Below the pieces are notes generated by a model. The model was not told the DNA's origin. It did not search any database and worked only from the letters and a program-made list of their open reading frames with translations. A DNA stretch of 53,433 nt, from NCBI RefSeq assembly GCF_011603255.1, contig NZ_JAANCM010000021.1:1-53433 (forward strand), given 5' to 3'. Made by a program: the position numbers and the translations under genes. The DNA is from Ferranicluibacter rubi (GTDB taxonomy: Bacteria > Pseudomonadota > Alphaproteobacteria > Rhizobiales > Rhizobiaceae). Shown here piece after piece: positions 45,001 through 53,433 of this stretch. Numbering within the stretch: the stretch's first letter is position 1; every line of letters begins with the position of its first letter.

Positions 45001-47703
45001 TTACGAGGCGAGCTGCCACTTCGCCGCCGCGAGATCCGCGAGCCGGTCGGCCGGCAGCGGCTTGGAGAAGGCATAGCCCTGCAGAATGTCGCAGCCGAGG
45101 ACGGCGAGCATTTCGGCATGCGCAAGCGTCTCCACGCCTTCGGCCACCGTCCCGATGCCCAGCGACCGGCCGATCTCGATGATCGCCCGCACCAGCGCCT
45201 GCTCGCGGGGCGCATGGGTGATGGGGGAGACCAGCTGCCGGTCGATCTTCAGCCGCTTCGGCTTGATCTTCAAGAGGCTGACGATCGAGGTGTGGCCGGT
45301 GCCAAAGTCGTCGAGCTCGATATCGATGCCGAGCGCGACGATGCCGGCGATGTTGGCGGTGATGATCTCGTCGTCGCCATCCAGAAAAATCGCTTCCACG
45401 AGTTCGAAACAGAGCTGTCCCGGCGCGAATGCGAGGTTGGAGAGCGTGTCGAGCAGCGCCTCGTCCCGCAGCCGCCGCGCCGAGACGTTGACGGAGATTC
45501 TGGGGATGGAGATGCCGGCGGCCGTCCAGTGCATGAGGTCGATCAGCGCGCGCTCCATCACGATCTGGTCGAGTGTGGCCACGACGTTCAGGTCCTCGGC
45601 GATCGACAGGAATCGGTCGGGCGTCAGCACGCCGTCGCGCGGGTGGTTCCAGCGGATCAGCGCCTCGACCCCGCAAAGCTCCAGCGTTTCCGCGTCGAAC
45701 TGCGGCTGATACCAGGCCGTGAATTCGCCGCGCTCGATGCCCTCAAGGATTTCGTCGCCGATGCGCTTGCTGTTGAAGATCTCGGACTGGAGCGCCTCGC
45801 TGAAGAATTCGTAGCGATTGCGGCCCTTCTCCTTCGCGCGGTAGAGCGCGATATCGGCGTTGACCAGCAGTCGGCCGAGATCGGCGTCCGCACCGCGGCC
45901 GACGGCAATGCCGACACTGACGCCGAAACGACAGGAAAAGCCCTCGTAATCGACGGGCTGGCGCATCCGGGTGATGATCCTGTCGGAGAGCGCTTCCAGC
46001 TGTCCCAAAACTGGGTTCGGCACGAGAACGACGAATTCATCGCCGCCGATCCGCGCAACCAGATCGCCCGGCCCGGCCTCCGTCTTCAGCACCTGCGAGG
46101 CGTGCACCAGCATGGCGTCGCCTGCGGCATGGCCGAGCGTGTCGTTGATCTGCTTGAAGCGGTCGAGGTCGAGATGCAGCAGGGCCACGTCGGTGGCGCG
46201 CTCGGCATCCCGCTCCAGAAGGGCGGCGAGCGCGGCGTCGAGCATGCGCCGGTTGCCGAGCCCGGTCAGCGGGTCGTGAAGCGCATTGTGCTCGATCCGG
46301 TCCTTGGCCGCGGCCAGTTCCGCCGACTGCGCCTCGGCAAAGGCCTTGGCTTCCATCATCGCGTTCGTCAGGCGCACGTCCTCGGTAATGTCCCAGCTGA
46401 GGCCGGTCACCGTCTTGCGGCGGTCGGCCCCCATGTTGACCGAGCCGATGTGGCGGATATGGCGCGTGCCCGTCGGCAGGACGACGCGATAGTCCGTCTG
46501 GTACCGCTCGAAGAACATCACCGTATTGTTCAGCACCTCTTCCGCGTGCGGCAGGTCGTCGGGATGAATGTTCGCTTTCCAGCAGATCGGTCCGGGTGCG
46601 CCGTTGCGCGAGGGAAGGCCGTGGAGGCTGTACATCCGGTCGTCCCAGGTGCGCAGCCGCGTCTCCAGGTCGATCTCCCACACCCCGAAGCTGGAACATT
46701 CGAGCGCCAGATTGAGCCGCTGCGACATGGCCAGGAATTCCCGGTTGCGACGGTCGAGCGCGGTGATGGCGCGCCGGCGTTCGCCCATCAGCCCGAATGT
46801 CAGCACGATCGGCACGATCACGATCATGGCGAATGCCATGATCGTCAGCGCGATCTGTTGCTGGTTGTCGGGCCGCTGGTCGAAGCCGCCGACGGGCGCA
46901 CCGGCGAGCTGCCACGTGCCCCCGGGCAGAACGACATTCTGCAGCACCGCCTCGGCATGAAACGTCGCATTCGTACCGAAGAAGGCATCGCCAATGTTGG
47001 CGGAATCGGAAATGTCGCGAATGCCGAGCATCACCGGCGTGCTCCTGCCGGCGGCCACCGCGCCGCGTCCGGCCCCGGTCGTCAGATTGGCGCCGAGATA
47101 GACGGCGCTTTCGTCGATCACCGCCTCGACGAAGCCCCAGAAAGCGGGCACGCCGTCGGGGCTGTGGAAGACCGGCGTGTAGACGTCGAAACCGGTGGAG
47201 CCGTCGGGAAGCACGAGCAGGCTGCCGATGGCGGCGCGCCCATGGGCTTGCGCACGCTGCGCTGCGGTGCGTTGGGAGTAGAACCTGTCGAGCCGCATGC
47301 CCGCCATCCGGGCTTGCTCCATGGATGGCATGACTCGGGAAATGACACCGTCGGGCGCAAGGCTGATCCGGCGGATGCCGGGATTGCGCTCCATGATTTT
47401 CGTGGCGAGCGCGGCGAACCGGGCGGAGGATATGTCGCCATCGAGGGCGATATCGTTCGCAAGGCCGGAAAGGGCGACGGTATTGCTGTCGATATTCGCC
47501 TGGATCTGCGCCTCGGCAAGGCGCAGCGTGCTCTGGACGTCGCTTCTCAGCGCTTCGCGGAAGTTCGTGCTGTTCTGTGCCTGGTAGAAATGCCCGACGG
47601 CAAACAGGATCAGCGTCGCTAGGAGCGACGGGATGATGGAGGAACGGGTGAAACGCACGAAGATCGACGCTCTGGCGCGAACAGCGTCCCCAATTCCCGC
47701 CAT
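45001..47703 (-). CDS. CHASE-PAS-GGDEF-EAL cyclic-di-GMP protein
   Basis: The 900-residue protein has a membrane helix (about 24-42), a CHASE-like periplasmic sensor (about 70-265; NPGIRRISLAPDGVI), a second helix (about 285-308), a PAS-type domain (about 335-440; ALECSSFGVWEIDLETR), then GGDEF and EAL. The cyclase motif is intact (RIGGDEF). The phosphodiesterase site also looks intact: GVEALIRW, NVSARRL, ELVEAIF, DDFGTGHTS, EGVET, LQGYAFSKPL. Either or both activities are possible. There is no operon partner. It differs from the 5.3-7.7 kb protein in having CHASE and PAS sensors. Confidence 0.93.
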   Translation of the reverse strand: MAGIGDAVRARASIFVRFTRSSIIPSLLATLILFAVGHFYQAQNSTNFREALRSDVQSTLRLAEAQIQANIDSNTVALSGLANDIALDGDISSARFAALATKIMERNPGIRRISLAPDGVISRVMPSMEQARMAGMRLDRFYSQRTAAQRAQAHGRAAIGSLLVLPDGSTGFDVYTPVFHSPDGVPAFWGFVEAVIDESAVYLGANLTTGAGRGAVAAGRSTPVMLGIRDISDSANIGDAFFGTNATFHAEAVLQNVVLPGGTWQLAGAPVGGFDQRPDNQQQIALTIMAFAMIVIVPIVLTFGLMGERRRAITALDRRNREFLAMSQRLNLALECSSFGVWEIDLETRLRTWDDRMYSLHGLPSRNGAPGPICWKANIHPDDLPHAEEVLNNTVMFFERYQTDYRVVLPTGTRHIRHIGSVNMGADRRKTVTGLSWDITEDVRLTNAMMEAKAFAEAQSAELAAAKDRIEHNALHDPLTGLGNRRMLDAALAALLERDAERATDVALLHLDLDRFKQINDTLGHAAGDAMLVHASQVLKTEAGPGDLVARIGGDEFVVLVPNPVLGQLEALSDRIITRMRQPVDYEGFSCRFGVSVGIAVGRGADADLGRLLVNADIALYRAKEKGRNRYEFFSEALQSEIFNSKRIGDEILEGIERGEFTAWYQPQFDAETLELCGVEALIRWNHPRDGVLTPDRFLSIAEDLNVVATLDQIVMERALIDLMHWTAAGISIPRISVNVSARRLRDEALLDTLSNLAFAPGQLCFELVEAIFLDGDDEIITANIAGIVALGIDIELDDFGTGHTSIVSLLKIKPKRLKIDRQLVSPITHAPREQALVRAIIEIGRSLGIGTVAEGVETLAHAEMLAVLGCDILQGYAFSKPLPADRLADLAAAKWQLAS

Positions 47704-47974
47704 GTGACCGGTTCCCTGTGCACTCGTCCACCGTGTGAACTCGCCCGAAGGTAGTGCCCGAAGATTAAGATCCTCTTATGCTCGGGGGTGACCGGCGTGT
47801 TGCAAAGCATCCTGCAGCGACGTCAAGACTTTGCTAACCATGTTCGCGCTAACCTGGTTCGCCGTCACATGCTCATCGGATTGTCACAAGCTTGGTGAAT
47901 TTTTGCCACAATCGGCGCCCAAAAACTGCATCATATTCGAACAGTGAATCAAACGGTCAAGAGGGAGACTTGGG

Positions 47975-48235
47975 ATGCGTTTCGTCGTTGCGACATTGAT
48001 GGCGACCGCCAGTTTCTTCTCGCCGCTCGCGGCCTTTGCCGATAGCGCCGATATCGAAGCCACGATCACGGGCATCGACACCGAGCGGCTCAGCCTCTCG
48101 CTGGATGACGGCAAGAGCTATCAGGCGCCGGAAGAGTTCAATTTCGAAGGCCTGAAGGCCGGCGTCAAGGTCGTCGTGTTCTACACCGAAGTCGACGGCA
48201 AGCGCGTCATCAACGATCTCGAAGTCGTTCAGTAG
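47975..48235 (+). CDS. DUF1344 family periplasmic protein
   Basis: The 86-residue product has a signal peptide (MRFVVATLMATASFFSPLAA) and a small beta-rich domain, SADIEATITGIDTERLSL and GLKAGVKVVVFYTE. This is the DUF1344 pattern of rhizobia. GAGGGAGA precedes the ATG. Its function is unknown. Confidence 0.88.
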   Translation: MRFVVATLMATASFFSPLAAFADSADIEATITGIDTERLSLSLDDGKSYQAPEEFNFEGLKAGVKVVVFYTEVDGKRVINDLEVVQ

Positions 48236-48244
48236 GAGGGTCTT

Positions 48245-48829
48245 TCAGACCCAGCCGACTGTCCCGTTCTCGATCTTCAATATCCGGTCCTGCGGAATGG
48301 CGCCCATCGAGGCCTCCTCGGCCGCCATGGCGCCCAGAAGCTTGAAGACGCTGCGAATGACGCCGCCATGGCTGACGCAGACGGTGGGAACCGTGACGTC
48401 CTTCATCCAGGATGCGATGCGCCAGGAGAGGATCTCGTAGCTTTCCGCGTCGTCGCCGGGGGGAATGAAGTCCCACTTGGAGGCCTCGCGCTCGGCGACC
48501 CGCTCCGGCACGCTCGCCTCCAGCTCTTCCAGCGTGAACCCTTCCCAGTCGCCGAAGGAAACCTCCTTCAGACGGTCGTCGGTCCGGTAGGCCTCGGGCG
48601 CGAGCCCCATGGCGCCGCGCAGCAGCTCCATCGTCTCGCGCGTCCGCCCGAGCGGGCTTGCCACATAGTCGAACGCGGTGGCTTGCGTGCCGAGGATGTC
48701 GGCCAGCGCCCGGCCATTGCCGCGCGCTTGGTTACGCCCCGTATCGTTGAGCGGAATGTCCTTCTGGCCCTGGAGGCGAATTTCCGCGTTCCAATCGGTC
48801 TGGCCGTGACGGATCATATAGATCAACAT
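48245..48829 (-). CDS. Histidine phosphatase (phosphoglycerate mutase-like)
   Basis: The 194-residue protein has the phosphohistidine motif RHGQTDWN, SPLGRTRETMELL and VSHGGVIRS. These show the catalytic histidine and the acid/base residues of the branch-one family. The substrate may be a sugar phosphate or another small phosphate, not necessarily phosphoglycerate. ATG at 48829 is used; an upstream in-frame start adds an unconserved leader. Convergent with the DUF1344 gene. Confidence 0.9.
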   Translation of the reverse strand: MLIYMIRHGQTDWNAEIRLQGQKDIPLNDTGRNQARGNGRALADILGTQATAFDYVASPLGRTRETMELLRGAMGLAPEAYRTDDRLKEVSFGDWEGFTLEELEASVPERVAEREASKWDFIPPGDDAESYEILSWRIASWMKDVTVPTVCVSHGGVIRSVFKLLGAMAAEEASMGAIPQDRILKIENGTVGWV

Positions 48830-48928
48830 GGAGAATTGCCTGACTGTGGGGGAGGGCGCGACGCGCATCCCACGGAAAGGCCGGATCACAGGCCGGCCGC
48901 GTGGCGATGCGCGATCGAAGAGCGGACG

Positions 48929-49747
48929 TCAGTCCTTGACGACGGCGATATCCGGCGCGTCGACCGCCTTCATGCCGACGACATGGTAGCCGCTATCGGC
49001 ATGGTGCACTTCGCCGGTCACCGACCGCGAGAGATCCGACAGCATGTAGAGACCGACATCGCCAACCTCGTCGATCGTTACAGTGCGGCGCAGCGGTGCA
49101 TTGTACTCGTTCCACTTCAGGATATAGCGGAAGTCGCCGATGCCGGAGGCGGCCAGCGTCTTGATCGGGCCGGCGGAAATGGCGTTGACGCGGATGTTCT
49201 TGGGGCCGAGATCGACCGCGAGATACTTCACGCTGGCTTCCAGCGCCGCCTTCGCAACGCCCATGACGTTGTAGTTCGGCATCACCTTTTCGGCGCCGTA
49301 ATAGGTCATGGTCAGCAGCGATCCGCCATCCGTCATCAGCTTTTCCGCGCGGCGCGCGACCGAGGTGAAGGAGTAGACCGAGATCTGCATGGTCTTGGCG
49401 AAGTTGTCGGGCGAGGTATCGACATAGCGGCCGGTCAGTTCGTCCTTGTCGGAAAAGCCGATGGCGTGGACGACGAAGTCGATCTTGCCCCAGGTCTTCT
49501 CGATATGGTCGAAGACGGCGTCGATGCTGGCTTCGTCGGACACGTCGCAATGGCCGGCGAGAATGCCGCCGAGTTCGGCCGCGAGCGGCTCGACGCGCTT
49601 CTTCAGGGCATCGCCCTGGTAGGTGAAGGCGATCTCGGCACCCTGCGCATGGATCGCCTTGGCGATGCCCCAGGCGATCGACCTGTTATTGGCGACGCCC
49701 ATGATCACGCCGCGCTTTCCACTCATCAAACCGGATGTCTGCGCCAT
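48929..49747 (-). CDS. fabI: Enoyl-ACP reductase (NADH)
   Basis: FabI reduces trans-2-enoyl-ACP in fatty acid elongation and is the triclosan target family. The 272-residue protein has GVANNRSIAWGIAKA for cofactor binding, LLTMTYYGAEKVMPNYNVMGVAKAAL with the YX6K catalytic pair, and RVNAISAGPIKTLAASGI. The phosphatase gene starts about 100 bases downstream. Confidence 0.96.
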   Translation of the reverse strand: MAQTSGLMSGKRGVIMGVANNRSIAWGIAKAIHAQGAEIAFTYQGDALKKRVEPLAAELGGILAGHCDVSDEASIDAVFDHIEKTWGKIDFVVHAIGFSDKDELTGRYVDTSPDNFAKTMQISVYSFTSVARRAEKLMTDGGSLLTMTYYGAEKVMPNYNVMGVAKAALEASVKYLAVDLGPKNIRVNAISAGPIKTLAASGIGDFRYILKWNEYNAPLRRTVTIDEVGDVGLYMLSDLSRSVTGEVHHADSGYHVVGMKAVDAPDIAVVKD

Positions 49748-50035
49748 CGTGTCTGTCCCCGAATGCCTTTTGGATCGGACCGGCCAGGCGCCAGCCGAAA
49801 TCGTCTCTGAAAATTGACTGCCCGGAACGCGTCCGCACCCGCTCGTCAGCGAGGGGCGGTCCGGTTCGCGAGGCCTCGCTATGGCATAGGCTCACAAGGC
49901 GTTCAAGCTTGGGGAGGATCAGGAACTGTTAGGACCGGTAACAAACGGTCAGTGTCCACCGTGAATGTCGCATGTTCGTCACGAAGGGGGGCGATTTTCA
50001 CGCGCAAGCTGTGTGAAGGGCGCGGTAAAGAGGCG

Positions 50036-51169
50036 TCAGAGCACCAGTCCGTCGCGCTGGCTGCGCATGAGGTCCATCAGCTTCTGGTCGGGACGCGCGC
50101 TCAGGGTCAGGCTGAGTTCGACGATCAGGGCGCCACGTCGGCCGTCGGCCGTCGGCAGGCCCTGGTCCGGGATGCGCAGCGGCCTGTCCGGGCCCGACCA
50201 CGGGGGCACGACGAGCGATGCCTGTCCGGTGACGGTCGCGACCGTCGTGGTGCAGCCGAGCACGGCGTCGTGCAGCGATAGGGACAGGGTGGTGTGCACG
50301 TCCGTGCCGTCGACGCGGAACTGCTCATGCCGCGCGACACGGATGCTGACGAGCGCATCGCCGCGCGCGGTGCCCTGCCGGTAACCCTGTTCCCGCAGGC
50401 GAATGAGGCTCCCGTCGGTCGTGCCGGCCGGCAGCGCCACCTTCAGCACCTGTCCATCGGGCAGCGTCGCCGTCACGCGCCGCCTGCGGAACAGGTCCTC
50501 CACCGTCGCCACGGCCTCGCAGACGAGATCCGGAACGCGGTCGGCAGCAGGCTTTTCGCCGGTCTTTTCATGCGCCTTTTCGCCGCCCTCGAGCGAGGAT
50601 GCCGGCAAGATCCGGCGGAAGAGGCTGGAGACGATCTCGGCCGCCGGTGCCGCAGCGCGGGCAAGGATGCCCGGGCCGAAGGGCACATGGCTCGCCGGAG
50701 CGTCAGTGGCGGTCTCGGCCGCAGCCTCCTCCGCAACCTTCGCCTCGGCCGGTGCCTCGTTTCTCGGAGGCGGGGCAGGGCGTGCCGCCGCAGGCTTCGG
50801 GGCAGCGGCTTTCGCCGCCTCGGGCTTGCCGCTGTCCGTCCCGAAGATGCGCGATACCGCCTCCTCGGCCGTTTCCGGGCCGACGGCCTGTTCGGGTGCC
50901 GAGGGGTTGGCGCGGCGCTTCATTTCCTCCATGCGGCGCAGGTCCGCATTGCGGCGGGCCTGGTCGTAGCGGTTGCGCATCTGCGGGTCCTTCAGGACCT
51001 CATAGGCGCGGCCGGCCTCGGCAAAGCGGGCGGTGGCATTCGGATCTTCACGGTTCTGGTCGGGATGCACGGCCTTCGCCACGGCGCGCCATGCGGCCTT
51101 GATCTCGTCGGGGTCGGCATTGCGGCGCACACCGAGGACGGCATAGGGGTCCTGCATCGACATCTTCAT
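50036..51169 (-). CDS. DnaJ-type cochaperone with substrate-binding C-terminus
   Basis: The 377-residue protein has an N-terminal J domain with the HPD motif (KAVHPDQN), a long Ala/Pro/Glu-rich linker (about 95-190), then a DnaJ C-terminal substrate-binding region ([32 protein letters not shown]). It lacks the zinc-finger cysteines, so it is CbpA/class II-like. GAGGA lies before the ATG. It would stimulate DnaK on particular clients. Confidence 0.9.
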   Translation of the reverse strand: MKMSMQDPYAVLGVRRNADPDEIKAAWRAVAKAVHPDQNREDPNATARFAEAGRAYEVLKDPQMRNRYDQARRNADLRRMEEMKRRANPSAPEQAVGPETAEEAVSRIFGTDSGKPEAAKAAAPKPAAARPAPPPRNEAPAEAKVAEEAAAETATDAPASHVPFGPGILARAAAPAAEIVSSLFRRILPASSLEGGEKAHEKTGEKPAADRVPDLVCEAVATVEDLFRRRRVTATLPDGQVLKVALPAGTTDGSLIRLREQGYRQGTARGDALVSIRVARHEQFRVDGTDVHTTLSLSLHDAVLGCTTTVATVTGQASLVVPPWSGPDRPLRIPDQGLPTADGRRGALIVELSLTLSARPDQKLMDLMRSQRDGLVL

Positions 51170-51307
51170 CGTTCATCCTCGTCCAGCATTGGCCGGGTCG
51201 CCATTGCCGGCGGGGATGATGAAAAGAAGCGCCTTAAGGACAGGTTTATTGCGGCAGAACCCGGGCGCATATGTGCGCAGAGGGTTAAGAAAGCGTTTGC
51301 GAAAGGG

Positions 51308-51754
51308 TCAGCTGCGCCGCGCAAAGCTGGTCAGCGTCCAGTCGCCGTCGCCCGTCCGGCAGGTATTGCCGTCGAACTTGGCGATGCCCTGATAGGAATG
51401 GCGCGTCGTCGTGAAACGGCGGCACACCACGCCTCCGACGGTCTGCTCCTCAATGCTGGAGATGACGCCGGCGCTGCCGGATTGCGCATTGGCCCAGGGA
51501 ATGGGGTTGCCGGCGACCTCGCGCACATCGGCGGTGGAAACCGCGGTCTGCACGGCGGCCGCATCGATCATCGCGGGGCTCGGCGGAGCCGGGATGGAGC
51601 CGGTGCGGACGCTGTCGACGCCGGCGGCGTCGCCGAGGCCGATCCCGTTGCCCATGCAGCCGGAGAGCCCGGCCACGCAGAGCCAAAGCGTCATCGCTCC
51701 CGCAAGGCGCGAGAAGAGCTTGGTGTCGCAGACGCGTTTTGCTATGTCTTTCAC
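51308..51754 (-). CDS. Lipoprotein of the RT0821/Lpp0805 family
   Basis: The 148-residue product has a signal sequence with the lipobox LSGC ([15 protein letters not shown]), then a Ser/Ala/Pro-rich linker and a small domain, [27 protein letters not shown] with CRTGDGDW. This pattern fits the RT0821/Lpp0805 surface lipoprotein family. The start is uncertain: GTG at 51754, with AGGG upstream, is used; GTG at 51760 is close by. Confidence 0.78.
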   Translation of the reverse strand: MKDIAKRVCDTKLFSRLAGAMTLWLCVAGLSGCMGNGIGLGDAAGVDSVRTGSIPAPPSPAMIDAAAVQTAVSTADVREVAGNPIPWANAQSGSAGVISSIEEQTVGGVVCRRFTTTRHSYQGIAKFDGNTCRTGDGDWTLTSFARRS

Positions 51755-51856
51755 GGTCACCCTGTCGGACTGGAAATGGCTACGGTGTCGCTCGAAACGG
51801 CATGTCCGCGGCCTACATGTGAGGTCAGCATCGGCAGCCTGCATTGGAAACGGAAT

Positions 51857-52477
51857 ATGACGGAAACCCGGTTAACAACTGGTGACTTCACCGAGGAAAA
51901 CGAACCCTTTACGCTGTTCGGCACCTGGCTGAAGGAGGCGCAGGAAACCGAGATCAACGACCCCAACGCCGTGGCGCTCGCTACGGTCGATCCGGATGGC
52001 CTGCCCAATGTCCGCATGGTGCTGCTGAAGGACTTCGACGCCGACGGTTTCGTGTTCTACACCAATTTCGAAAGCCAGAAGGGCCGCGAGATTCTGGCGA
52101 CGCGCAAGGCGGCGATGTGCTTCCACTGGAAGAGCCTGCGCCGGCAGGTGCGACTGCGCGGAACGGTCGAGATCGTCAGCGACGCGGAGGCCGACGCCTA
52201 TTACCAGTCGCGCGCCCGCGGTAGCCGCATCGGCGCCTGGGCCTCGAAACAGTCCCGTCCGCTCGAAAGCCGCTTCGCACTGGAAAAAGCGGTCGCCGAG
52301 TTCACCGCCCGCCACCCGATCGGCGAGATCAAGCGCCCGCCTTACTGGTCCGGCTTCCGCATCCGTCCGGTGTCGATCGAGTTCTGGAAGGACGGCGCCT
52401 TCCGCCTCCACGACCGTATCGAGTTCCGCCGACCCGAGACCGCCGGCGACTGGTCCAAGGTGCGCATGTACCCTTGA
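51857..52477 (+). CDS. pdxH: Pyridoxamine/pyridoxine 5'-phosphate oxidase
   Basis: PdxH oxidises pyridoxine or pyridoxamine phosphate to pyridoxal phosphate with FMN. The 206-residue protein has [38 protein letters not shown], the SRPLESR segment and a C-terminal [18 protein letters not shown]. Length is normal. It is divergent from the lipoprotein gene. Confidence 0.96.
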   Translation: MTETRLTTGDFTEENEPFTLFGTWLKEAQETEINDPNAVALATVDPDGLPNVRMVLLKDFDADGFVFYTNFESQKGREILATRKAAMCFHWKSLRRQVRLRGTVEIVSDAEADAYYQSRARGSRIGAWASKQSRPLESRFALEKAVAEFTARHPIGEIKRPPYWSGFRIRPVSIEFWKDGAFRLHDRIEFRRPETAGDWSKVRMYP

Positions 52478-52481
52478 AGCT

Positions 52482-53433
52482 TTAGCGACCCTTCATCAGG
52501 CGGAAGGGAATGCCCGAAGCCAGTGCCGAGACATGGCCCGGCGTCTGGAAATGCCCGTTGAGCGAGATCCGGGGCAGGGCGGTCAGGTCGGCATCGCTTG
52601 CAAGCGTGCCCGGCCGCGTCGTCACGGCGACAAGACCGTGGCTGCCGGCAAGCCGCATGTCGCGCGAGGAGACCGCTCGCCCATCGCCATAGGGGTAGGC
52701 AAACGTCGTCGGACGAACGCCCGTGATGGCGGCCACGGCATCGACGGACCGTACGATCTCGTCTTCGGCGTCCGCATCCGACAGCCGCGCCAGCGCCCTG
52801 TGGGTCAAAGTATGCGCCCCGATCGCCGCCCCCGGCAGGCGGGACAGCACGCCAAGCCCCGCCGCATCCAGTGTCAGCCGATCGGTGAGCGACAGCGGAT
52901 CGAGCCCTTCCGCGCGGGCCAGCCGGTCGATATCGGCAATCGCCGTCGCCTCGTCCCCGGCATGCACGAAATCGGCAAAGCGCGCGAACGCCGCCTGCAT
53001 CTGCTGCGGTGTCTGGAGGTGCAGGCGCTCCGGCCCGGCTCCGAAGTCGAAGGTCAGCCGGGGCTTCGCCTGCAGCAGCTCCGCCAGCGTCTCCCACCAG
53101 AGGCTCCGTGCGCGCTTAACGAAGCCTTCCGTCGCAAATACGGTGAACGGTACGCCATGATGGGCAAAGACCGGAGCGGCATGGTCGAGATTGTCGCGAT
53201 AGGCATCGTCGAGCGTGAAGACGGCAACCGGGCGCCGGTCGTCGCCGGCGAGATGCGCGGGCAGGTCGGCAAGCGCGATGAACCGGTAACCATCCCGCTT
53301 CAGCCGGACGATGGCCGCATCGAGAGACTGCGGCGTGATCTCCAGATGCGCATTCGGCGAAAACATCGCGGCTACAAACGGCCGCACATGATGCAGCGTA
53401 AAGATCGCCCCGCGCCCCCGCGCGCCCCGCAGC
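52482..53433 (-). CDS. Polysaccharide deacetylase family protein, 5' end beyond the window
   Basis: The frame enters from the right edge (RGAIFTLHHVRPFV). The NodB-like signature VAVFTLDDAYRDN has the first Asp pair, and GAHTLTHRALARLSDADA the metal-binding histidines; TTFAYPYGDG follows. The family removes acetyl groups from polysaccharides or lipid-linked sugars; the target is unknown. The N-terminus cannot be placed. It converges with pdxH with four bases between stops. Confidence 0.88.
   Translation of the reverse strand, partial: LRGARGRGAIFTLHHVRPFVAAMFSPNAHLEITPQSLDAAIVRLKRDGYRFIALADLPAHLAGDDRRPVAVFTLDDAYRDNLDHAAPVFAHHGVPFTVFATEGFVKRARSLWWETLAELLQAKPRLTFDFGAGPERLHLQTPQQMQAAFARFADFVHAGDEATAIADIDRLARAEGLDPLSLTDRLTLDAAGLGVLSRLPGAAIGAHTLTHRALARLSDADAEDEIVRSVDAVAAITGVRPTTFAYPYGDGRAVSSRDMRLAGSHGLVAVTTRPGTLASDADLTALPRISLNGHFQTPGHVSALASGIPFRLMKGR

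Noticed and set aside
44866-47622. Long rightward open frame opposite the CHASE-PAS-GGDEF-EAL gene
   Set aside because: Shadow frame without motifs; the leftward protein has intact GGDEF and EAL signatures.
1-53433. CRISPR arrays, tRNA and rRNA genes
   Set aside because: No regularly spaced repeat-spacer series, no cloverleaf with a T-arm GTTCRA context, and no rRNA-like conserved stretches were seen by eye.

Overview
The window is chromosomal DNA from an alphaproteobacterium of the order Hyphomicrobiales (Rhizobiales), most likely family Rhizobiaceae. Support comes from the GC-rich codon use, the gene order (an HDAC/xseB/dxs/tlyA/rlmD-type block; aroC, ribB, fabI, dnaJ-like and pdxH close together), and several families found mainly in this group (BA14K, DUF1344, DUF6101-like, DUF1217, bioMNY, a RibB with a dead cyclohydrolase-like tail). 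Identification rests on reading translated sequence and remembered family motifs; no database search was run.

Layout. 1-11 kb: glyS (carrying an in-frame palindromic element and an AT-richer patch), a DUF523 gene, a small secreted protein, purD, an operon of a PotD-like binding protein and a membrane GGDEF-EAL protein, a CopD-like membrane protein and a UbiA prenyltransferase. 11-17.5 kb: a DUF6101-like gene, a six-repeat DUF1217 protein, a D-2-hydroxyacid dehydrogenase-like flavoprotein, a Sua5-type tRNA modification enzyme and an unknown gene. 17.8-20.6 kb: a cobalamin riboswitch, IS-end-like direct repeats, then a Rieske demethylase and its reductase. 20.6-26.1 kb: a GH25-like muramidase, a BA14K protein, a CorA/ZntB transporter, an acyl-CoA dehydrogenase and an enoyl-CoA hydratase. 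26.1-26.8 kb: a tandem duplication that looks like two paralogous small RNA genes. 26.8-37.2 kb: rlmD-like, tlyA and dxs, then an APC permease and a carrier-like/thioesterase protein interposed before xseB and the HDAC-family gene, then the bioMNY biotin importer.

37.2-42.6 kb is accessory DNA: an AT-rich decayed RHS toxin/immunity remnant, a SirB1-like transglutaminase-fold protein, a YcaQ-family protein, an MNT/HEPN pair whose key residues have degenerated on both partners, and a HigB/HigA-type cassette bracketed by a second, decayed copy of the ribB 3' end. 42.6-53.4 kb returns to core genes: ribB, aroC, a CHASE-PAS-GGDEF-EAL protein, a DUF1344 gene, a histidine phosphatase, fabI, a DnaJ-like protein, a lipoprotein, pdxH and a truncated polysaccharide deacetylase.

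The observations most worth following are the cobalamin riboswitch ahead of a Rieske demethylase operon, the tandem small RNAs with a compensatory base-pair change in their terminator stems, the matched loss of catalytic and target residues in the MNT/HEPN pair, and the TA cassette flanked by duplicated ribB ends. No CRISPR array, tRNA or rRNA was seen.
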